Assembly (NCBI RefSeq): GCF_028583425.1
Contig: NC_072791.1
Coordinates: 31,007,368 to 31,071,367 of the forward strand
Source of the DNA: Eublepharis macularius
Lineage: Eukaryota; Chordata; Lepidosauria; Squamata; Eublepharidae
DNA: 64,000 bases
Direction of reading: 5' to 3'
Both the position numbers and the translations under genes were made by a program. Under the pieces are notes generated by a model. That model worked only from the letters and a program-made list of their open reading frames with translations. It was not told the origin of the DNA and ran no database searches. Shown in pieces: positions 19,866 through 33,700 of this stretch. Each line of letters starts with the position of its first letter. Position 1 is the stretch's first letter.

Positions 19866-22800
19866 GTAAGTAAGCTCGTACAACCAGTGTGGTATAGTGG
19901 TTAGAATGAGGATCTAGGATCTGGGAGACCAAGTCTGAATCTGCTATGAAAGCTCCCTGGGTGACCTTAGGCCAATTACCTTCTATCGCCCTAACCCACC
20001 TCACAGGGTTGTTGTATGTAGATAAAATGTGATGAGGGAGAACTATGTTGTATGTTGCTTGGGTCCCTGTTGGGGAGAAAAGCAGAGTATAAATAACTAA
20101 ATATATAAGACAAAATGCGGGGGGGGGGGGGGGGGATAAACCCTGGCAAGAGTGTACATTTTCAATTTACTTCTCTCATCCTGGAATAAAGTGACAAATC
20201 AAACAGTAGCAAGGTTATTTTCTCAGCAGGGTGAGGTAAAGTGCAAAGATTTTTAGAGAGACAAGTAATTTAACAAGGAAGTGTGGTAGCAGGGAGGGTA
20301 TTTTAAAATTCAAAATAACACCCATGCTATAGTAAACCCATAATCTTGATTACCTAGAAAAGCCTATCAGTACTGGATTATTGGCACTGACAGGCATGGA
20401 GAGTTGTGTGTTAGATGTGATTTTGATGTCTGATATGGTTCAGCAGGATTTGAGTCTAGTGGCAACAAGATTTTCAGGGTACAACCTTTTGAGAGTCAAA
20501 GCTCCCCTCTTCACGTATCTGAAGGTATCTGAAGAAGGGAGCTCTGACTCTCAAAATCTCATACCCTGAAAATCTTGATGGTCTCTAAAGTGCTACTGGA
20601 CTCAAATCCTGCTGTTCTACTGCAGACCAACATGGCTATCCACCTAGAGCCACCCTCCATAGTGCCTTCTATTTTTTTCTTCCCCTAAAGGGCAGCAGGA
20701 TTTGAGACCATTGGCACCTTAGGAACCAATGAGATTTTCGGGGTATCTGATGAAGATAGCTTTGACTCTCAAAAGCTTATAGCCTGAAAATCTTGATGGT
20801 GCCGCTGGACTCAAATTCTGTTGTTCAGCTGGAGACCAACACAGGTACCTACCTGATTCAGTCTTTAAAGCTAAATAGGCACTGGAGTTCCTCAGGGTAT
20901 TGCAATTCTGATATCACCTTGGAAGTCACATCTGTTGTCCTGAGTTTCTTGAAAGAAGGGTAGAACATAAATGTTTTTTAAAAAAGATTTGAGGATTAAA
21001 TAATAAAGTAGAGAGTTTAGTAATCAGTTGCCAAGCCCTCCTATTTGAATTTCAGTTGAGAAATTTGATCAAATATTTTTGTTCTTGAGTACTACTGACA
21101 CACAGGCTTGAATCCCACTAAAAATTACCGCTGACAGAACAATTTCCATCTATAGAGCTTGACTTTCACACCTCCTGCTCAACCCAAAATGCCCCATCCA
21201 ATGCTGCTTTGGCGGGACATGGGACTCCTAGGTACAGAGGGAGAGGGAGCTGGCAGTTTGGAGGAGGAGGAGGAATTGACCAAAATCTCCCTCCTTCCAC
21301 CCATGGAAATGTCATAGGCAGGTTCTTACCCATGGATTCCAATGTTGGTTAATTAATGTTTTCGTTGGTATTCGTTTTGTTTGGCTCTGGGTTTATTTTG
21401 TGATGAAAAATAAATGGCTCTTCAGTATTTTTTCCTGGATTAAACATTTGGCCCTACATCTACAACCTTTATTAATCTTTAGGTGTGGTCGGGGACACTT
21501 TTTAAAATGAATCTTCACACATGCATCTGAACACCTATGTCTCAATGTCACTTAAATTAGTTTTACAAGAATCTTTTTCACTGTATGTTGAACACAACTT
21601 TGGCAACCGGTTCATGAAACATGCCTTCATCTTACTTGGGGCATAACAAGAAGAGAGCATTCTTATACTACAAGCTGTTTAAATTTTCTTTCCCATGACT
21701 CTGAGGGAGTATTTTATAAAACCCTCCCCTCCCCTGTCATCCATGTTAAGTTACAAACAGTATTCCATTACTCTTGACCACTGGCAATGGTGCCATGGAT
21801 ATCAGAAGTCTCCTTGGGGGAAATGTCCATGGACCAGAATAAACTTGATCACTTTGAAATTAGTTATTTTGACTTTGCCATTGCAATCTGGAAACAGCAT
21901 GTGACCTAAGATATGGCAGCAAGACTGTGCAATCTTAAATAGAGTCACACCCTTCTAAGGCCGTTGATTTCAATGGATTTAGAAGATGTACAGTGGAATC
22001 CTAAGCAGAGTTACTCCAGTCTAAGTTCATTGATTTCAGTGGGCTTAGATTGGAGTAAATCTTCTTAGGATTGCACTGGTAACGTTGGTCGAATCTACAT
22101 TACTCATTCTAAGTCGCATGTTCCCCACATTCCCCACACAATCCCAAGTGCCGGTCACATTACCTCATTAAACAGACGCATTTCATTCGCATTTCTCCCA
22201 AATATGTGGTCACAGGTTTTCAACGGGAGTTTCACGGTGGCCGTGAACGGGCCAATGCGCAATTTACGCGGTTTTTTTAAAAAACCACCCCCCTTCCTGT
22301 CTCTCCGGCCGTTCCGAGAGTTCCTATTGGCTGATTCAACTTGCAAGTGCTCCGTAGTCTGCAAAAGACTGTTTTTGACTTCATAGCATTGGATTTATTG
22401 ATTATGCTGTTTCTGAATCAAATCTGGTAGTTTGAAAAATCTTTTTGGGGTGAATCCATCCTCAGCACGGACTCGCAAAACTTCCTTTTTAACTGTTTTT
22501 TTTTTATTTTATATTACTGTAATATCGAAATTATGAAATATCGAAATAATGACACTTCAAGGAAGTGAAACTTCAGTAAAATTCAGGCATTGAACTGTCC
22601 TGCATAGGAAATGCCCACGAAAGCTTCCCACATGCTTCCAAATTTCCAAAAAAGAAATGGGAGAGAGCCATCAGTGCTGTCAGTGGGGGAAAGAGAGGCA
22701 TCATTATCTTCAATGATGTTTCTGTATAAGGCAAGATCGAAATAACGGAAAAGTGCGCTCAAAAAAATTTTAAAAAATGGCTGGGAAAAAAGGTCCCGCC

Positions 22801-24681
22801 CAAAAAAGCGGTTTTCAAGCGGCCGTGTGACCAGAGGGGCGCGCGAGAAAGACGGATTGGAAGCAGGAATGCGAACGAAGAGGAAAAAATCGCGGATTGG
22901 AGGCAAACGGAAGATATCCAATAAACATGCGGGTAATGGGTGAATGTGGATTCGACCTTTGTTTAGAATTGTGCTGTCAGCAAAACAAATAACTTGGCCC
23001 TGGAGCAGATGTATATAGCATGAGTAGTAGCTGCTGTCAAGGTCAAGAGGAAACTCCTGCATCTCATATGGCTAAAACCTAAAGAAATACTAAGCAATAT
23101 AGCTGTACAGAGCTTTTCTGCTTTTACATAATTAATTAATAAAGAGACCCAATGAAAATCTTGCATCAGTCTTTCATTTGTCCTTATTTTGACTGTTGAT
23201 CTAAGAAAAGTTAACTGGTACCATCCTGTCTGTGTATTTCTTTGGGAATTTTATATGCTGCCCTTCCAGAGACCTGCACAAGGCAGCTCAGAAAAGACAA
23301 ATACAACAAGATCATAAAAATAAGTAACATAAAAATTATCAGAATTAAAACAAGCTATAAAAACCTTAACTATAAAATAGCACTCAGACTAGAGGCAGGC
23401 CACGCTAAAAGGGGGGGGAATCAATAGTATTTTTTCAGTTGCTCCATCACGTACAGCTTCTCTAATCACTGCAAAATTGTAATAGAAATGATATTATCTG
23501 ATTAAAGACTTGGAACTGGGGTATCTGAAGGATTGCCTTCCTGCCCAGAAATTAAGATGGCAGGGGTAGGTCCTCCTGACTGTCCCGTCAGCTGAAGAAG
23601 CTCACCTGGTGGGTATTAACAGAGGGCCTTTTTGGTGGCTGTCCCATGAGTATGCAATGGCATCCTCTCTAAGTTAACTCAGAGACTTCAGTTGGTGCAA
23701 CACGCTGCAGCTCGGCTATTATCGGGAGCTAGGAGAACCATGAATATTACTACCATTCTAGTCACTCCATTGGCTCCCTATCAGTTACCGAACTCAATTC
23801 AAGGTATTGGCTATCACCTACATAGCTCTCCATGACCTTGGTCCATCGCATCTATAGGACTGCCTCTTTCTCTATATTCCGCCATAGCAACTTCGCTCAT
23901 CTGAACAGAGCCTTCTGCATGCACCACCCTTCACATGGGCAAAATTAACAGCTGCCAATACATGTGCATTCTCTGTGGTGGCCCCCACTTTATGGAATGG
24001 ACTGCCTGAGGAAGTTAGCTCCCACTCTCCTGGCCTTCCATAAATGATGCAAAACTGATTTGTTCAAGAGGACTTTTTGCTCAGATGGGAGTGTACTGTA
24101 AGGAAGTGGCCTCAAGAGATCCATCAGTAAAGGGATGAGGGACCAAAGACTTCACTACTATTTCTGTAAATAATGAGAGACCACTACTATTGGTGTAAAC
24201 GTTGAGGGACCATAATCTTCACTACTATTGCTATAAGTATGATCCTACTGGGTAGTTCCTACATTGTTTAATATATCAGTAATAGGAGTTGCTTCTGTTC
24301 TGTTTCAACATTGCTAAATCATTAAACCTTTCTTTTCATTCTTTCTTTTTCTTTAAATTTTGCAAATTGCATATACACCCATTACATGAAATGGCTTAAT
24401 ATTTACTGAATCACATTATGTAATCCGCCTTGAGTCCCAGTAAGAAAGGTGGACGATAAATGGCGTAAATCAATCAATCAATCCCCCAGGCAGAGTGCCT
24501 GGCCCCCTCACTGCTGGTCTCAAGAAGGCTGCTGAAGACGTTTTTATTTAATTAACTTTGTTCTTATATTTATTGGCAGTCCTAAACTGAGTTTCTAAAC
24601 TTTGTTTTATTCATTTTATGGTTGTTATTTTATGTATACTATAAGCTGCACTGAGTTCTGCAAGGGGGAAAAGGTGGCTAA

Positions 24682-24724
<43 letters not shown>

Positions 24725-27700
24725 ATTCTACCTTCAAAGCAGACCTGAAAAATTTTGCAGGTTTGGAGTTGGTACTTTCCCTGATCTCCTTAATCATACT
24801 TGTCCTCTGAAGACTTCCTTCCCTCATCTGCTTCATAACAGTACTCTCCGGCATTTCTTCTCTGTGATGTGAAGAATGCCTTCAAACCCATTTTCCTCAT
24901 CCTGTGTGGTGATAGTGGGATTCCTGTCATCTTATTTGGGCATTTGAATCCCCTGACACTTCCTCAGAGGGCCAAAAATAATCCAGTGAGCAGCTGAGGC
25001 CAGGGCCAGAGCAAGCTGAGGCCGTCTGCTTTTGTTTCAAGCCCCAAGGCTTTTTCTGTGTCACTTCCTCAGTGTCTCTGGGCCCTCCTTTAAGGGATCC
25101 TATTATGACTCGCTTTTCTTATTCAGAGTACTTCTCTCTGTTTCATTCATGCTGTCATCACTTCAGGCATGCTGCACAGTCCGGAGGCCAGACTCAAACC
25201 ACCAGCTCAGGGTCACCTAGTGGTGTCTGGATGAGATACGATGGCAGTCTCTTCAGAACACCTCAGCCAGAGTAAGTCCCCCTTCATGTTTCTCTCTTCA
25301 CTTTTGTTGAAAATAAGTTTTGTTGTCAGCTTGGCCTAACTAGGCAGCTGGGTGCTTTTATGTGTGGGGGTGGGGTGGAGGGGGTGATATTATGAACTTC
25401 ATGTGAAATTCATATTTCCTGTGGGAAACTGTACCAGCTTTATCCCTTTCCTCTGCCACTTTAACTTCCCATTCTCCCTAACCTATAAAGCAACCACTCT
25501 AATCCCATGTAAAGTAGCTATGTTCTTTTAAGATTCACAATTGCACTGAAATTACTTTGAGAAACAGGATGCTTGTCTAGTGATTTATTTAGACAGACAA
25601 GTTCCTATTTCAAAACACGATATGGATCTGACCCAGTTAATGTTATTTTGAGGCACAGGCATAAATAAATCTCACAAACTCCCCCCCCCCAACTCAAAAT
25701 CTTTAGTGAATCTAGCATAGCTCTTTGGATCCTGGCCTCTGTCCCATTATGGATGAGTCTACTTCAGACTAAACGGATTGGACAATTACATTTTAGTAAA
25801 GGCTATACATCTTTGAAATTGGTCACTTTTAATATATTTTATTTACTTGTATTATATTTTTAATTCAAGGAATTTTAAAGTCCAATTTCACCCCTTGTTT
25901 CCTATTAAGTAAACCACCTTCCTGCCATAGAAATTTTCTATGTGAAATTTCTGTCATTTCCTGCTTTCTCCATTGTCAAGGAATTTGGTTTCCGCTTCTT
26001 AGGTATAAGTTTGGGAGGCAACTGTTAAAAGCCTCTGCAAGTGAATGATGGACCACCAGGCAAAAGTAACTCCAATAGATGGAACTGCCATGCTGGACTC
26101 CATTGCAATCAGAGCGCACAGAATATTGGCTAGATTCAATTAATGCAGAAATCTGCAAGCTATGGCTTTAGAACCAAATATAGCTCAGTATGGAAACAAG
26201 TATGGCTGTTTGAAAAAGAAAATCAAATATTAAGTTATATTGGAGTGGTGGGTGGGATGCTGGAACAACCAGTATGTGAAGGGAATGGCAATAGGGTTGC
26301 CATGCACAAAGATAGCAACCAGTAGGGACTGGGAGACTGCTGGGGGGGCGGGGCTCGCCAGTGACATCACTTCATTGCTAATGACATGCTGACATCACTT
26401 CTGGAGGAACCAGAAGTGATGTCAGTGCATTTCCGGCAACACTCTAGCATTCAGCCAAAACTCTGGTTTAACCATAGAATTTTGACTGAATGATAGAGTG
26501 CCATGACCAATGCACAGGCATCACTTCCAGTTGTGCAGGAAGTGACATCAGTACATCAGGACCCTGGCTATTGCCCTCCCATTTCCTTTTCAATTTTCTC
26601 CCACCACTCAGCTGACCAGTGTCAGGAAGGCCCATGTGGGAGCAGGAGATCCCCCACTCGCATCAAATCCCATCAGATTTGATTCAGTATAAGGCAGCCT
26701 CATGCAAATCTTGTGAATGTTAAGAGGTATGTTTTCAGTTATGCAAATAGGCTTTCTGATACCAGCTCTTTGTCAATCTTTTGCTCTGAATTTTGATGTT
26801 GTTTGGCTGTTTAACTGTAAAAAGGTTGCTGAATCCTGATTCAATGTGAGTGCCTCCTCTTCAGGTTATTTTTGGATAAATTTTATGATATTGCAAAGGG
26901 TCAGAGGTAATTCTACAAAAAGTAACCCATTTGCTATTTTGCTTTAAAGAGTGCCAGATCCTGTTGTATCAGCGATTAAGGAAGGAGATGAAAAGGCCCT
27001 GGATGCCATGATGAAATCAGGAAAAAACCTTGCACAGCCTAACAAAGATGGATGGTTGCCGCTTCATGAAGCTGCTTATTATGGACAAGCAGGCTGCTTG
27101 AAACTGCTTCATAAATGCAAGTACCAGAAAAGGGACCGATTATGCATAGGATAAAAACATCAGATCACGTCTGGATACAGTAATCTGTATCCCGTTACTG
27201 TCTCTGTCTGATAATCTGTATCTGAAATGGTCCTATGACAGTGTTTTTTATATTTTCTTGTATGGCGTATCGCACATGATAAGTAAGAGAAAAGCCAGAC
27301 CAAAAATCTCCGGAGTTAAAAAGTCTGATAGCTACTTAATAGGGATTTTGTGGGCTGCTTCCATAGTTGCTCAGTCATATCTTTTCCGCAGTTAGCTGCA
27401 AGCAGAACTGAAACTTTAGCACTTAAAATAATTTTATGTTCCTCAATAACCCAAAATCCAGCAAAGTCAGTCCCCATGGGCAAGATCTTACTATATGTTT
27501 ATTTGGAAGTAAGCCCCTTTTAGCAATTGCTTCTTCTTGCAATTTCCTTTTGGTTTCTTTGTCTTATAGCCTAAACTTTCTGGGAATAAGCCTCACTGAA
27601 TAGCCCTGAATAGGATTCTGAGTAAACCTGTACCTCTGTATGTTACAGGTAACATCTCATATGTTAGGAACTCAGGTAGCTTCCTATCATGTATAGAGAC

Positions 27701-30700
27701 GGGCACAAACAGAAAAAAAAACCTGAACATGATGTTTGTTGTTCATTGCCATCCATGAACAGGGACTCATTAACACTTATGAGCATGACCTGTTCATGAA
27801 CATGTTCGTGGTTGGCTGTTCATGGGGGCCAGCAGGCTCTCCTCCAGCCATCATCCAAGTTTGGTCAAGATCCCTACTGCACCACTCCCAGAAACCTGAC
27901 CTGAGCAGGCAGCAGGAAAGGTACCAATAGTAAATAATAGCTTGGCCCCAGAGCCTGGCAGCCCCGGAACCTGAAGAGGTAGATCCATATCCCACCACAC
28001 ACACAAAAAATTCAAGCTCCAATGCACTCTCCCTGTTTCTCTATCAAAATGCCAACAGCAGCTGTCTCTCCCTCTCCAGTGTCTGCAAAGACTAGCCAGA
28101 ACTGGGAGCCCCCCCCTCCCCCTGGTCTTTGCTCTCTTGTAACAAATTTGGAGCTCCACACTTGGAAGGAAGACCTGCCTATCAAGCGAGATTGGGCTTA
28201 GATTGGGGTTTCCAGGGAAACAGCAGGAGTTCAGACAGAGTTCAGACAATCCCTGCCTAAGTTGGCAAGGGAATTGATTGCAGGTGCCAGACTGTCTGGC
28301 TTGACGAACAGCAACAACAGCAATGAACGAGGCTTGCAACAACCACCTGTTCGTTTAGAATGGGGCCTCATGAACAGCTTGTTCACGAACAGCAGATTGG
28401 GCTGTTCGTGGCTTTTTTTTGTTTGTATTGCTGTTTGTGCCCATCTCTAATCTTGTAATGATTTGAATACATTTATGAGGAAACTGGCAAATATTTGCCC
28501 CCTGGAGTTGTCTGAGTGCCTTGCTAATGTGGCTCAATGCTTTCTCTAGCATACCCTGGGACAATCGATCAGCGTACGCTTCAGGAGGAGACACCACTCT
28601 ACTTAGCAACCAACAAAGGGCACCTTGAGTGTGTGCTAGCTTTGCTGCAGGCTGGAGCAGAACCAGATATTGCAAATAAATCTAGAGAGACCCCTCTCTA
28701 TAAAGGTTAGTCTCTTTGATTCCACAGGCCTTGAACCAACACAAGAAACAACAGGTGCTCAATAACTATCAGTGTAACTCTAAGCAGAGTTACACTTTGC
28801 TAAGCCCATGGACTTCAATGGATTCAGAATGGCGTAACTCTGTCTAGAATTGCACTGGCATGCTACATTCAGGTGTTCAAACAGAGAACGAGCTTTAGAA
28901 ATCCCTGGGCTTATGCAGTCCTTCATTTGTTCCCCTTCTGGGCAGCTTGTAGGTTGAGGACTTCTTTTTAAAAAATAGTATAATTTGTGTAGCATCCAAA
29001 CTGGATTTAATACCCTCCCCTCCCCCCAAAATGTGCACCTTGCTTATAAATCATGATTCAAAATGGCCTTGTTTGAAATTCTGTTTGTAAGCAAGAAACA
29101 AATTAAAATTTGTCATTTCCTAGGGTTGCTAACTCTAGGGCTGAATCCACACTTACCAGCATAGCGCTAAACAGTTGGAATGATAATGTCTTCCTGGCGC
29201 TTTTTCTGATGTCATCGCGCCATGAGAGCGGCATCGTGGCGCGATGATGTAATAAAACACGCCAGGAAGACGCTATCATTCTGTCTATTTAGCACTATGC
29301 TGGTAAATGTGGATTTGGCCATGGTTAAGAAATTCCTGGAAATTTGGAGGTAGAGCCTGGGGAGGGCAGCATTTGGGAAGGGGGGGCCTTAGCAGGTTAT
29401 AATACCATAGAGTTCACCTTCCACAGCAGCCATTTTCTCCAGGGGAACTGATCTCTGTAGCCTGGATATCAGTGGTAATTCTGGGAGATTTCCAGGCCCT
29501 ATCTGGAGTTTGGCAACACTGTCTACCTTGGATATGACCAAAGCATGGATAAATGCGATCAGGTCACACTCTTCCAGAAAGGCAGCAGCTGGCAACCCAG
29601 TCAGTTTGTTTATACCATATTATGCTGTACTATGCTGTTCTATTATATTCTATGATATATGAAGTAACTCCATAAGCTTATTTTGCATGGGCAAGCCATC
29701 TGTGTGAGGAAAGTATGGAGGGAATTCTCTTACAGAGCAATGGCAAAGTGAGATCCATGGATTTTGTGTATCTGCCTTATTTTTTTATCCACTCTTTGGG
29801 CCAGTCGTGACAAGATGGCACACTTGAGTTCACCCCAGGGACACATTTTGTACAGAGTTCTTAATGGGGAATTTTATAACAGCACTTTGGGGCCTGATTC
29901 TGGTCAGGAGTCAGGACCACTGCCTTCCCTATGTCCCCCCTCCATGTTTTTCTGACCTGAAATGGTGCCAGGTGCGTGTTATTTGCAAATCCTCCTCAGC
30001 ATCGTTTCAGATTAGAAAAATAACATGTGGGGACAGGGGAGACAGAAGCCACTCTTATCCCCACACTGTGAGGGTCCCAACCTGAATTGGGCTCCCACAG
30101 TACTACAAAGTAGAGATGTGTATAGGGTGAACTGTCTCGTCTGGTTTGTCTCTTTCTCCTTTGAGGTAGTTTAAGCTGAGAAAGCATGACTGACCCAAGG
30201 AACCCAGCAAGTTTCATGGCAGAGTGGAGTTTTAGACCCAGATCTCTCCAATTCTAGTCCAACCCCCTACACCACACTGGCTATCAGTCACTGGAAAGCA
30301 ATACTCTAAGATGACATAAATGCCCATTTGATCACATGGTCTGCACTGTACCCAATGGACAACTTCTCCATCAAACATTTTCAAGATGCATCCTAACCTC
30401 CACCCTGCCTTATTTTTTTTGTCACCAAAGCCTGTGAACGCAAAAATGTTGACGCTGTACGGATGTTGCTGCAGTACAATGCTGATGCGAACCACCGATG
30501 CAATCGGGGATGGACTGCTCTTCATGAAGCTGTGGGCCGGAATGATATGGAAATAATAGATCTTTTGGTCAAAGGAGGTGCCAAGATCGAATCTGCAAAT
30601 TGCTATGGGATCACTTCTTTATTTGTGGCAGCGGAGAGTGGCCACTTGGAAGCCTTGAGATACTTGGCCAAGTGTGGTAGGTAGAATTGCATAAAGACCA

Positions 30701-33700
30701 TTTCACGCACATTCCTTAAATGTGCCAAAAAGGGAACTTTTTTTTTATAGAGTAAATGGTGTTTTCCAGTCATCTTTGTGTTTCTGTGAGGGCGCTATGG
30801 GGCTAATTCAAGAACAGAATTTGCAAGGCAAATTGATTTAAAATAAAAATTTCTTTAACTCAACCTTTCCACCCTACAGCAATACAACAAAACTGATGTA
30901 GTTATCACATAATTACATAGCAGTGAACAAGAAACCGCAACAGATAGTCTCTCTGAGTTCAGTTAAAGAACTGGTCCTTGCCTGCACAACTTCTCAAGTC
31001 TGCCAAGGTGCCTGATCCTTCTTATCCACTTTTCTTTCAAAAGGATGCAGTTCGAACAAACTGGACAATGTAGTAACCAGACTGTAATCTGCAACTTGAA
31101 AGGCATAGTCTTGCAATAACAATATAATTACTACAGTAATATTCACTAAACTAAAGGTAACCTCGCCTTTACAAATTAATTTTCACATAGGAAGTTTTCC
31201 AGTTACCTTACATAAGGTGCTAAGGGCTTTGAAATCCCCAGCAACCAGCTTTTTCCAACCAACTAGTTCTTGGGGAGTTACATTTGCCTTTTATTGGTTG
31301 TATCTATCAATTTTTCCAATGGAAGACTTTTAAAATACTAGTTTCAGTACTTGCACATTTAAGATAGCAATATAGCAATATAGATAATTTCTCCCACAAT
31401 CTCTTTGTACTCCCTAAAGGACAGGGTGTCTTTATAGGTAGCTGCAGTGAGTGGGGAAATTTTTTGCAAGGTTTTAGGGCCCTGTTTTCTGTTTAAGCAG
31501 CATTTTCAGTGCATTTTACATGATTAATTTAATATTATCCAACGCTTCTTCCAAAGAACTCAGAAAATCAAACTTGTGAAAACAGAAGAATTACAGGAAT
31601 AATCTTTGTAGACTGTAGGCATAATTATAGAAAATGAGAAGTGCTACTCGGAATTGACAGCCTTTGCCCTGGAAGTCTTTGCACCCAGGGTCAAATTAGA
31701 GGAGAGGTTCTGCCACAAGTTGGGCCTAGGTTCCTTGACCCGACTCTGATACATGCCACAGTGAGACAGCTGTTGCTGAGAACTAAGTTCCCAAGCACCA
31801 CAGGGGCCTGATTCAGATCAGGACCTCAGTGTGGCAGGTTGAGGCTGTTGTTGGGGCTCTTCTCCTGTGTTCTTTTCCTGAGCAAAACAGACTAGATGAG
31901 GGCTGTTATTTGACCTGTGAGGGAAGCTGTATGTGCAGTATTCAGGCAGGTGTTTTGAGACTGGCTGTGATTCTGCCATGATAAAACTGTGGCTATGCCG
32001 TGGTAAATTCTTAAGAGCCTATTTCACATGCCCAGATACAAAACGGGAATGAAAAGGGCCCCCTGGTAGCCTGCTACATGATGGCACACAAAAACATGAG
32101 CTGACTCTGATTGCTGGTGTGAACTTAGCAAATTTTCATGCCGTTTTAATTGGTTTGCATTCTTTCTTTACTGCAGAGTAGTGGGTAGTAAGTAGGGTTC
32201 CCAAGTGCCCACCAGTGGCACTTGGGAACCCTACTTACCCAGGGATTTGTCCTCTCATCCACTGACTGCCCAGCAGTCCGCAGGAGGGGGCAAACTCCCG
32301 GAGCTTGCTCACCACCAGCAGGCACCTCAGGAGCACACACATGGCATGCACTCCCTCCCAGCGTGGCAATGTCACTTCTGTAAGTGATGATATCACACCA
32401 ACTATGGGAGCGTCCCCTTGCTCCGTTTGGGGCAGTTTTGGGCCCCAAACTGGCCAAATCGGAACCGTGTGGAGTGTGGGAGCACTCCGGTGCGATGACA
32501 TCACTTATGGAAGTGATGCTGCCGCGCGCATGACGTGGTGACATCACTTCCAGAAGTGATGTCATCATGCCACCGCCGGAGCGTGTGCAAAGCACATGCG
32601 CAAAGATTTAAACTGTACCAGAGAAAGCTAAGTGCCAGGTCCCAACCCTCCCGGTGGGAAGCTAGAGGGACCTGGCAAGCCTAGCAGTAAGAATTGCCAT
32701 TACAGGCTTCTCAATTTCAGGTTGGGAAATTCCTGGAGATGTGGGGGGTGGAATCTGTGGAAGGAAGAGACTGGCAAGGGGAGCGAGCTCATCAGCAGGG
32801 ATGTGATGTCATAAAGTTCACCCTCCAAAGCAGCCATTTTCTCCAGGGGGAACTACAGCTACCATCTAGAGGTTGATATTGATTTACTGATTTAAAACAT
32901 TTCTAGTTCACTTTTATCCCAGTATGGAAGTTGTATAAATTTGCAAGATATAATGGGGTTGGAGGAATATGCACTTGACTGAATAATTTTAAAAGTTTTG
33001 CTTTAGAAAATGCTGAGGTCTAACTACTTGCATCCAGTTCTTTAACTATGTAATACTATACTTTGCATTTTGTGGTTTGCTTTAATTATCGTCAAGCTCT
33101 GTATCTAAACCATTAAAGGTAAATCGAAAGAGTAACTGAAATTGGATTTTAGTTTCCAAAGTTCAATTAGAGGAGGAAAAAGAGGAAATTCCAATAAAAC
33201 TTTCCAACCATTCCAAGCTTTAAAAGTTCCTCTGAGAACACCTATAATTTTATTACATATATAGAATGCACAAGGTTTGCCATAAAACAAAGATTCCATT
33301 TCTTTCTCGTTCAGAAGGAGCCCAGTGTTATTCTTTTGTAATTGTATTCCTAGTTATAATATTGTTAAAATTGCTAACCACAATAAAGAGATTTCAGCAG
33401 TGTGCAAAGGCATAGTATTCTCTTTTGCACAGAGAGGGCCATGCTAGTCCTCTGAATATGCACTAGGAAGTCAGTCCCTGTTTGTTCAGTTGGAGTTGTT
33501 TCCAAGTTAGCGCAGACTTTGTGATCGCAAGAACTAACTGGTTTGTTGGAAAGGCATAAGGCAGGATTTAACTTTCATTTAGGTGCCCCGTGGGTGTTCT
33601 CTCAGCTGGGCAGAGAGCCACTTATTTGCATATAGCTTTGGCACATTTGGGAGAATGTTTAAATGACTCTCCCAGCTATGTAGGCAGGGCCAGTCGTGTA

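Noticed and set aside
18259-20106. tRNA-like A and B boxes
   Set aside because: They are SINE heads with BovB-like tails, not tRNA genes, since no cloverleaf can be drawn.
25072-25104. Longer ASB2 alpha N-terminus starting at 25072
   Set aside because: It would start at GTG. The conserved MTRFSY start at 25105 is the first ATG.
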